This document shows positions 55,851-64,000 of a stretch of 64,000 bases of DNA, piece by piece (position 1 is the stretch's first letter; each line of letters opens with the position of its first letter). The translations under genes and the position numbers were made by a program. The stretch covers positions 21,587,550 through 21,651,549 of the forward strand of contig OV277864.1 of NCBI GenBank assembly GCA_922989275.2, read 5' to 3'. Under the pieces are notes generated by a model. The model did not search any database and was not told the origin of the DNA. It saw nothing but the letters and a program-made list of their open reading frames with translations. Origin of the DNA: Gari tellinella. Taxonomy: Eukaryota; Mollusca; Bivalvia; Cardiida; Psammobiidae.

Positions 55851-56046
55851 CAGGGCTTCAGATAAGGGGAGTATTTCAAAAACTAAAATCTTTGTTTTTG
55901 CTATTTAAAACCCTATATGGTGTCACTACTCATTAGAATAGCCTCTTCGAGATGATTCCAATGAGTAGTAACACCATAGGATTTAGTGATGTATGAGTTA
56001 GAAAATGTTTGATTTGTTCACAGTACTCCCCTTACTTGGAGCCCTG
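55851..56046. mobile_element. Family D MITE with TCTTTAA duplication
   Basis: CAGGGCTTCAGATAAG to GGAGCCCTG; TCTTTAA on both sides. Confidence 0.7.
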
Positions 56047-56474
56047 TCTTTAACTTTGTGCACTCTATTAGCGATTGTGTGAACATTGACGTGATCATAT
56101 AGGGTCCATGTGAGACGCCGTGTAACTCGGTGTCTATTTACAGTCTAAGCTGTTTTACAATCTAGTGATATTTTCATGGAGAAATTGCAAATAAACACGC
56201 CCTAGTTTTTGTAGAAGAGAACTTAAAGAAGACATTTACACAACGAACTAACTCTGCTTGAGACCACACATTCACATTAGCAACGTTGGTGTGTTATGTA
56301 ATAAAAATAACAATACAACCAAACTTGTCTTAAGAGATTATTCGTCTATGTAGACGTGATATGTATTAAGTCAATTTACAGAGTTGTGTAGAACACATGT
56401 AATACTGACAAGCTCACTTTACTACTATGTCTATAATAATATATGATTAAACTGTTAACTGTAACTTAGCTAAG
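56047..56474. other. Intergenic, nothing recognised
   Basis: AT-rich with one decayed cassette near 56100-56155. Confidence 0.4.
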
Positions 56475-56723
56475 TACAGTGGAGAATCTGTTATTCGTTC
56501 CCGTTTAAACGCAAACGTACGCAAACGCAAAACACTAAAACGTAGAAAAGAACAACTTTTGGACATTTCTGATAATTTTGTTTATCTTGGTGGCAAACAG
56601 TTTGGAGCCTGATCAGACGCCGGGTTACCCGGCGTCTGATCTGGCTCCAAACTATTTGCACTGCAAATAATAGTTTTAGTGTAAACGCGTTTATTGGGAA
56701 AGAATAACAGATTCTCCACTGTA
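56475..56723. mobile_element. Family C MITE
   Basis: Intact, same structure, TA on both sides. Confidence 0.75.
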
Positions 56724-56844
56724 CTAAGGCTGCATGATTGCTAGTTTTGCTACAATAGCTACACGTTTAAAACTGTTAAAATTTATAAGCATAACCGATG
56801 CTGCAATACATCGTGTTCTTTTACCACAATAAGCGACTACAGTC

Positions 56845-56911
56845 CAAACAGTTTGGATCCTGGTCAGACGCTGCGTTACCCGGCGTCTGAACAGGATCTA
56901 AACCGTTCTGC
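56845..56911. repeat. Hairpin cassette
   Basis: CAAACAGTTTGGATCCTGGT paired with GAACAGGATCTAAACC; several mismatches. Confidence 0.55.
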
Positions 56912-57052
56912 ACTCGTATCAATATTGATTCAGTCATACTTAGATCTACATGTGCTTCCTCACAGTAATATGCCGATGCAGACCAGAACTGTGAGGATGG
57001 GATGCAGCGTCATTATATATAACTTTGTGTTGACGTTAATCCTTCTTAGAAA

Positions 57053-57117
57053 TCATCATCATCATCATCATCATCATCTTCATCATCATCAATATCAATA
57101 TCATCATCATCATCTTA
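57053..57117. repeat. CAT trinucleotide microsatellite
   Basis: Interrupted run of ATC/CAT units. The His-rich ORF over it is an artefact. Confidence 0.9.
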
Positions 57118-57511
57118 AATATAACCCCAAATGAATGTTTAAGCAGACGACACTTTTGTCCACGAACTAATAAAGCAGACGGTTAAGTCAGGCGACCTAA
57201 AAGTGATGAAATGTAACTTGAATATTAGTAGCATAATTTATACAGAATATGTAATGCATGCATTATGGTCATTACGAACATCAGTAAAGTCAACGCCGGA
57301 TTATCTAAAAGAAATGTTCGTCGATGGTACATGTATGAAATACTTCTCGCAATTTATACACGAGATCCATTTAAAGTATAAAGCTCTTAAGGACCACTCG
57401 CTTTACTTTCGTGTTTCTTCAGAAACATGCTTTAAAGGTACATTCACGTGAGTCGTCTATATGGCAGTGTTTTAACCCTTGTCGTGCTATCCGTGACTTA
57501 TGAAGCTTTTT

Positions 57512-57576
57512 CAAACAGTTTTAATCCAGATTAGACGCCGCGCTACGCGGCGTCTAATCTGGATTCAAACTGTTTG
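57512..57576. repeat. Hairpin cassette, GATTAGAC variant
   Basis: 65-bp palindrome with one mismatch. Both arms carry the same change (GATTAGAC/GTCTAATC) from the common GATCAGAC/GTCTGATC. Confidence 0.75.
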
Positions 57577-58222
57577 GCACTTATATTCAACTTTTCTCCA
57601 GTTTAAGTTTCTTAAGAAATGCGTTTGAGTTTTTTTTTCAGACTATACATTTGAAAGTGAAACCGACGACAATTCAACATGAGAAGGTCATAAGAGTGAA
57701 TGTATTTTACACGAAGCTGTATAGTTCACATTTTCAGAGGACATGAATTGACATTTATGTTGCTAATTCGGTAAATGTTACCACTGTGCAAACGACCGGA
57801 GTATTTACTGTCAACACCATAACCCTAACTACCACCAACTTTACACTTTAAGTTATACTTATGTATCATTTCAATGTAAGAATAAAGAGGGGTCTGATCT
57901 GAACCCAGATTGTTTGATAATCGTCTTTCATTTTCTTCGATTTAAAGATACAAAGTTATTAATTTGACAATTTTTTACAGATGACAATTTCTAAAGCAGG
58001 CGATTTATACGACAAGATAAGTGTTTAACTCATTGACCACTGCTGTTTGAATAAGACAATAGCTATTCCAGATTTTCATATTTTAAGTGTAATCGAGTTT
58101 TCAGAATTGATCTTTACTAACTACTGGTAACTGAAAAATAACGCCTACTCTAACCAGACTCTAAACTGTTTATACCGACATTTAACTCGTTTGTGCCCAC
58201 GATCTCAAATATGGGACATAGG

Positions 58223-58287
58223 CAAAAAGTATAGACTCTGATCAGACGCCGCATAATGTGGCGTCTGATCAGAGTCTACATTGTTTG
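58223..58287. repeat. Hairpin cassette
   Basis: AGACTCTGATCAGACGCCGC mirrored around ATAAT, within a decayed element. Confidence 0.65.
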
Positions 58288-58573
58288 CTGATAGGAATTT
58301 CAATAAAAACAAAATTTCAATGAAAATTATGACAAGGCATCCCTTTGATAAAAATGGACTAATCCAATATATAAACATGGAAGAATCCACTGGGCACAAA
58401 TGAATTAAACTGTAAAACAGTTATACTCGTTTCATAGGACGGGTATATGCGTAACTTGTACCAATGATCATTGAGTTAGTTCTGTTAAACTCGCACCATA
58501 CAGCTACAGCATGAACTAACTTGTACTTATTTGCCTATTATCATATACTTGCTACAGTGGAGAAACGTTCGAT

Positions 58574-58793
58574 TTAACTCATTCCCTCTGAAACTTCTCA
58601 TGGACATTTCCAGTTTTCAATCAAATTTAGTCCATATTTGGCTATTTAGGTTTTTCCCTTCAAACATAAAATTATTGCAAAATTAAAAAACGTACAGACC
58701 CCGCTCTGGGCCTACTCTGTTTGAATTAGGACAAACAGGTACACTGTTTAAAAAGGACGAGTATACTCTCTAGGGTTCTATGAGCTCAATTAA
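58574..58793. mobile_element. Family E MITE
   Basis: TTAACTCATTCCCTCTGAAA to GAGCTCAATTAA; cassette reduced. Confidence 0.55.
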
Positions 58794-59275
58794 TAGTAAA
58801 CATTTCAAATCACTTCCACTTTCCATTTAATTTAGTTTTATTGCAGAGCGATGTAGATTCTATTTTCCCGTCTGTTTTCCGTGATAAAACAACAATGAGC
58901 AAGATAATGCCTTTGCTTCGCAACTCAAATCAGATTCAATGCAAGTATATATGTGACAAAGAGATTCATTTTCAATGCAAATGTATGTATACATATAAAT
59001 GAGATTCTTGTAATGCATGCATTAGAAATTCAGATTCAAGTGAGATTGCAATTAAAATGTAAATTTAAGACTATAAGATTCAAATTTTAAATGTTAAAAC
59101 TAAAAGCACGATGGAATGCAGGTTATGCAAAGTGATATTTACTATTACGATACAGGCACTCTGATTAAATGCAGACATATTTAGTCTTAGATGTTGTCTT
59201 GCAGACGACGTAATTTAGACGACAATAACATAGCGTGCAAAATTCTAGGCAGTTGATGATCCAGAACAGTAAAAC

Positions 59276-59470
59276 CTCTCTATTACGACCACAAAATCAA
59301 GTTAATAAACAGGTGTTATGACAGGTTACTGTTTAAAGCAAGGTGACAGTAAAACAGAAAGCTCCTATAGGAGCTTTCTGTTTTACTGTAATCTTGCTTT
59401 AAGCTGTCCCCTGTATTTTATACAATCAATTAGCCTTCTTTTATTGTCCGTAATAGAGAGATTTTACATA
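59276..59470. mobile_element. Family H MITE
   Basis: CAGTAAAACCTCTCTATTAC to TAATAGAGAGATTTTAC; hairpin GTAAAACAGAAAGCTCC / GGAGCTTTCTGTTTTAC with AAACAG/CTGTTT on both arms. Confidence 0.65.
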
Positions 59471-59536
59471 CATGCGCTGCAATGTCCTACATCTGTTTTT
59501 CTTGTGACGCGGCTCATTAATTTACCATTTACAATA

Positions 59537-59907
59537 TACAGCGCTCCCTCTCTACAACGGCCCTCCCAACAACGATTCCCACCTTACAACGACACCGCCG
59601 TAATTCCCTTAACGGGATAATTAAGTCTTACTCTTTTACTGCTGCAATATCGTCTGCTTAAGATTGTCATCTGCTGTTTTCTCGCACAGTTACATATAAG
59701 TGGAGATTTGATAGAATACATATATTAACCAGTGACAAACAGTTTGAATCCTGATCAGACGCCGCGTTACGCGGCGTCTGATCTGGATTCAAGCTGTTTG
59801 CAAATATAAGCCAATTTTTAATAGTCCCTCTCTACAACGACTCCATCCGAACAACGCACACTATCTGTGTCTCCCATTGGGTGTCGTTGTAGAGAGGGAG
59901 CACTGTA
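59537..59907. mobile_element. Family G MITE with intact cassette
   Basis: TACAGCGCTCCCTCTCTACA to AGAGAGGGAGCACTGTA. Near-perfect palindrome 59736-59800 around GACGCCGCGTTACGCGGCGTC. Confidence 0.65.
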
Positions 59908-60309
59908 CATTCAAGACTCCATAGCTCTGAAAGTCGAAAACTCGATAAGTCGAAAACTCGACAAGTCAAACATACCCATACAGTAAATCCCTTATATAAC
60001 GATCACTAAATTTAGTCAATTACTGGGGGTTTAAGGCAGATTTCTGCTTAACGGAAGGTGAAAGTTATTTAAACCGAATACTCCTAAAGGAGATTTTTGT
60101 TTTACTTTCACCTTTCTCTAATCTTTAACTAGTTTTTCATGCAATGAATATTTCTTTTAAGTGGTACTAATAGCGAGATGTTACAGTATTTCAAATTTGA
60201 AACAAGCGTAGTTCGTTGACATTTTAAGAATACGGATATGTCCGATGTAAGCAAGCCCGAGTTCTCGGAATTCACCCGTAGAAATACGGAGATGACCGAC
60301 TGCAGTGAG

Positions 60310-62069
60310 TTCGAGTTACCGAGACGTGACTTCATCCGCTCTACCAGAACATCATTTGAAACATTCTGTGTTTAGGCAGATGGCTTCTTACATGCAGCAA
60401 GATGAAATTGAAACAGAAAGCTCCTTGCTTTAAGCTGATGCCTGTCTTTTATACAACCAATGAGGCCTAATTTAAGAGATCGGAATAGAGCCAGAGGTTT
60501 TACTATACATGTATGTCTTTGAGACCGAAGCGTATTACGTACTCAACATATTATGATAATTTGTTAATGATGTTAACAGAAGAATTATTATCGACATTAT
60601 CTACGCCATTTGCGATCGATTGTCTTGCTTTTTGGACATACATGCAACTGGCCGACAGGCATTAGCCCTGTGCGGAGACAGACATGCATAAAAAACAAGT
60701 GTGAATTGGTTTCTTTTAAAGATATTCCAAACTACCAACTATAGCTTCAGTGGAGAACACAACTAAATGGATTTATGTCCGGCGTCTGATCTGGCTCCAA
60801 AATGATTGCCATAGAAATGATTGTTAACTCCAGCGCGTTTATTGGGAAAGAAAACAAATGTTTAAAGGGGGATTCAAGTTTGTCTTTTTTCAAGGACCTC
60901 ACTTGATCATAAATCTTCAAATTGACAATTCCAGTTACCAATAAAGCCTTGTCCATTTTGTAAAATGACAAACATTGTAAATGCATAATCAGATTAGATT
61001 TAGGAGCCATATAATCTGTAACTACCTTGTTTGCATATGACAATACTTAGTGTACCCATTACAGGTACACGTTTTATAAAGATTTGTATTCGTTTCTAGG
61101 AATCCCTGGGTTAAACAAAGCATTACAGTCATTTGAACTGTCAGATATTTAGAATTTTAAAGATGTGCACGGTTTGTTGTAACCTTGGTTACTCGGGTGT
61201 CTAGTCTAGCTGTCGCCTGAAAACTGTTTGTAACGGAAAATGTACATATACACGAAAGTTGGTATCCGAAGGTGATATGGTAGAAATAGCAAACCCTTAT
61301 AAGTCGTTTTACATACCATTGAGGTCAAAGGTCAAAGTCAAGGTCACACTAGCCTGCAAATTGTATGTTTCACTCCGCTGCCCCACTATTTGCTAAAACA
61401 CACAGTTTGTAATCTCAAGTTTATGTATTGTAGAAGAATGTTTTATCATAAATGAGGTCATGTGTCAATATCAAGGTCACAGTTATCTGAAGATGTAGCA
61501 GCACCCTCGGCCATTGCACGATGTGTTTAGTATTCCTAGCTGGTGTTGTATAAGCAATATCCCCCGGACAAGCTTTACTATTCTTCTACAATTGAGACCA
61601 AATATCAAGGCCAAGGTCACTGCGAATAGAAAATATTACGGGGCGCTTTGCCATCCCAAGACAAAGTACTCACACACCAAATTTGGTATCCCTAGCTTTT
61701 GTGGTGAAGGAACTCTACTCGGAGTAAAGGAGACTTGGACCGACAGACGAACACACGTACAATTCAGTTACTATAACTATGAGCACAAATATGCTTTGGG
61801 ACATAAAACTGAAACACGTTTTGCAGACGACACTTTCAAAGCAGACGATAATATTGTGATAGGATAAGAGCTATAGTTTTCGCTTTGCCATGCACACTCG
61901 TCATCGCTCAACTATTTATCGATCTGTCGTCAAGAAATAGCATAGCAGCTGTCTATTAGTTATATACATGTTCAGCTATTATGGTTTCAGTTGACATTTC
62001 TCCAATGTTTCATCGTAAACTTATGTCGTAAGAATAACTTACAGATACTCGGTAACGCCTGAAAGAAGC
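60310..62069. other. Intergenic, repeat scraps
   Basis: Partial family C end at 60748-60860, family E scrap at about 60865-61080, half-site repeat at 61321-61620. No exon seen. Confidence 0.4.
61321..61620 (+). repeat. Degenerate tandem units with nuclear-receptor half-sites
   Basis: Three units about 140 bp apart carry AAGGTCA motifs. The first contains a perfect DR1 (AGGTCA-A-AGGTCA, 61322-61334) and TCAAGGTCA (61338-61346). A similar GACCTTTGACC stretch is at 37870-38000. These are repeat-borne; function unknown. Confidence 0.5.
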
Positions 62070-62411
62070 ACATCATTATCCTCTGAGACTTCCAACTGAC
62101 AATTCCAGTTTACAATAAAGGCTGGTCGATTTCGGACTATTTGGTGGTTTTTTTAATAATATATTGCAGGAGCCCTCTAATCAGGGATTTCACTGTTTGC
62201 ATTAGACAAGTGTACTCTTTATAGGCACATTTTGGTAGAGGACGCATATATGCGTCGCTAGGGCTCAATAAGTTAAGATATGGGATTGCGTAACCGTTTC
62301 CCTTTTCACATAGTCGACTTAAATAGACTTTGCAAACAGTTTGTGTCCAGATCAGACACAGTGCATCAACACTGACATACCACCTTGTTTGGAATAATTA
62401 CTCAATACAGC

Positions 62412-62626
62412 TTAAAACTCTTTCCTCCCTAAGACTTTAAACGGCCAATTCAATTGTCAAATTCAGTCTAGTCCATTTTAGACTATTGGGATTGTTTTGT
62501 TAATGTATTGCAGTATGAACAAACATTGCAGATCATGATCCGGATTTTCACTTTTTGCATATAATAAGTGTATTATTCACATGCACACTGTTTGCAAAGG
62601 ACGCATATATGTGTGGCTAGGGTTAA
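62412..62626. mobile_element. Family E MITE
   Basis: TTAAAACTCTTTCCTCCC to GGCTAGGGTTAA. A related copy is at 62070-62276. Confidence 0.55.
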
Positions 62627-62639
62627 AATGAAAGGGTTT

Positions 62640-64000
62640 AACTGAAAAGCAATAATGCTTTAAACGTGATTCAATAAAACATGAGGGCAATAAGTAGATA
62701 CACAAGAGAGATCGGTTTGGATACTTATAAGCCATATCTGGGTGTTCTGGATATGGAACATTCGCAGAGTAAACCACAGATATCCTGCACGTGTGACTTT
62801 ATTCAAGTTATGCTTTGATATTGCAATGAACTCTAATGGAATAATTCTTTCTAGATACATGCATAGAAGTGTTATCAAAATACACTACCGGTATGTACAG
62901 CCTTTGTCAATACAGTAAATCATTTCATATGAGAGTTTGTCAAACAGCGTAGACTGTAATGAGACGTTTCAATTTGGATCTACACTTTTTGCTAATGTCT
63001 ACTCTTATGGACAATAAGAATTTAACTCTTTACAGACAATGAATACCCTGATCAAATGACTCTTGAAGGAACTCACTGGTCTGGTACATGTACAGTATAC
63101 ACTTATCATAATTTTGTATATATATTGGGCTCGTCCACCCCCATTAAACGCAAACTGGTCAATTTGCAATTTGTCTTTTTAATTGAATAATATATCTGAA
63201 AATATACCGACAACAGATGAAACAAACACAGACTGTTCATACAATGCCAGCGTCAAGCTAAGAAGTTAAACAGATTACAGTCTTTTTAGACCAAGTCATA
63301 GTCTTAGAGGTGAAACAGTTCTAATAGCTACATGTATCTAGATTTAACCTGTTCCAAATGAGCCTTGGATACATGTACAGTGAATGGGGCGTTATTCTTC
63401 CCCGTTTGAAAGAAACGAAATGCGAATGCAATACAATAAACTATAGAAAAACGACGTTTTGAAAATATTTTCAATCAGTTTTAATCTGAATGGCTAATAG
63501 TATGGAGCCAGATCAGACGCCGGGTCACCCGGCGTCTGATCTGGCTCCATACTATTTGCAAATACTCATGGGTTAATTAAATATCATATCATTAACTAAT
63601 TTACTGGGACAACAATGTCTTTCCAATGAGCTGTAGCAGCTCATTGGAACAGGTCTATGTAGTGTAGAGGCCCATGAAATGTTTTAACACAATTTAAATT
63701 AATAATGAAACCAGTCGCCAGGTATTAAATTTGAATCGTCTATTGTCACATCCGGGAATAAACAGGTTAACCACATAATGACCCTCTGTACTCATGAAAC
63801 TGCTAGTTGCAACTTGTACATCAGCATAACCATTTGCAACAGTCGCGGATCCAGAGAGAATATGGTGTCGGGAAACCGTAAACCGAATTTTTAGCAACTG
63901 AAATTGTCATTCGGATTTGTTCGATTGTGCAGTATTGCGACCGTAAGGTTATCCCTCCATAGCTAAAGTGAAACTCACATACTATCAAATTATGTTTAAA
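62640..64000. other. Intergenic right edge
   Basis: Partial family C at 63379-63560 and a perfect palindrome TTCCAATGAGCTG at 63621-63649. Nothing else recognised. Confidence 0.4.
63379..63560. mobile_element. Family C-like partial MITE
   Basis: Left end TACAGTGAATGGGGCGTTAT and full cassette (GGAGCCAGATCAGACGCC mirrored at 63496-63558); right end absent. Confidence 0.55.

Noticed and set aside
56853..57134. Plus-strand ORF with poly-His
   Set aside because: Histidines come from a CAT microsatellite and the start lies in a hairpin cassette.
63694..63897. 67-codon minus-strand ORF with fairly protein-like composition
   Set aside because: No recognised domain, no splice sites in register and no neighbours; length is within chance expectation for 64 kb of six frames.

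Overview
This 64 kb window is AT-rich animal nuclear DNA, most likely from a heterodont bivalve mollusc. The phylum is inferred, not proven. Clues are a V-SINE of the RUDI type, a jockey/CR1-type LINE, Tc1 remnants, and dense short inverted-repeat transposons with long hairpin cores, the repeat style seen in clam and mussel genomes. There are no bacterial features. Nearly all short ORFs in the window are transposon or chance ORFs.

The one gene reconstructed from end to end is a basigin/neuroplastin homologue on the minus strand. Eight coding exons between 53654 and 17813 join in frame (phases 1,0,1,1,1,1,2) into a 372-residue protein. It has a signal peptide, three Ig domains, and a transmembrane segment with the family signature ALWPFLGIVAEV and a buried Glu. 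The short basic/acidic tail ends VRHRRT. Introns are about 12.9, 0.66, 16.2, 0.91, 1.17, 1.6 and 1.2 kb, and intron 4 appears to be a GC-AG intron. An NRF1-type site lies about 60 bp upstream of the ATG. A second signal-peptide exon on the same strand (6212-6152), with the same 61-nt length and phase-1 donor, suggests another gene continuing off the left edge.

Layout: 1-6150 transposons plus a 1.08 kb element with 8-bp target duplication; 6152-6212 second signal-peptide exon; 6213-17812 intergenic DNA or 3' UTR with nested MITEs; 17813-23488 exons 8-4; 23489-39688 intron 3, full of MITEs and two SINE pieces; 39689-40648 exons 3-2; 40649-53593 intron 1, holding a Tc1 gene split by a 7 kb composite transposon, several long-TIR elements and a truncated LINE; 53594-53730 exon 1 and promoter; 53731-64000 upstream MITE-rich DNA.

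The most unusual non-genic signal is a set of roughly 65-75 bp near-perfect hairpin cassettes. The same cassette type sits inside terminal-inverted-repeat families with different target sites (TTAA versus TA), and arm substitutions often appear on both sides so pairing is kept. A second theme is a group of elements ending CAGGG...CCCTG with mostly 5-bp target duplications. All similarity statements are from memory of the families; no database search was run.
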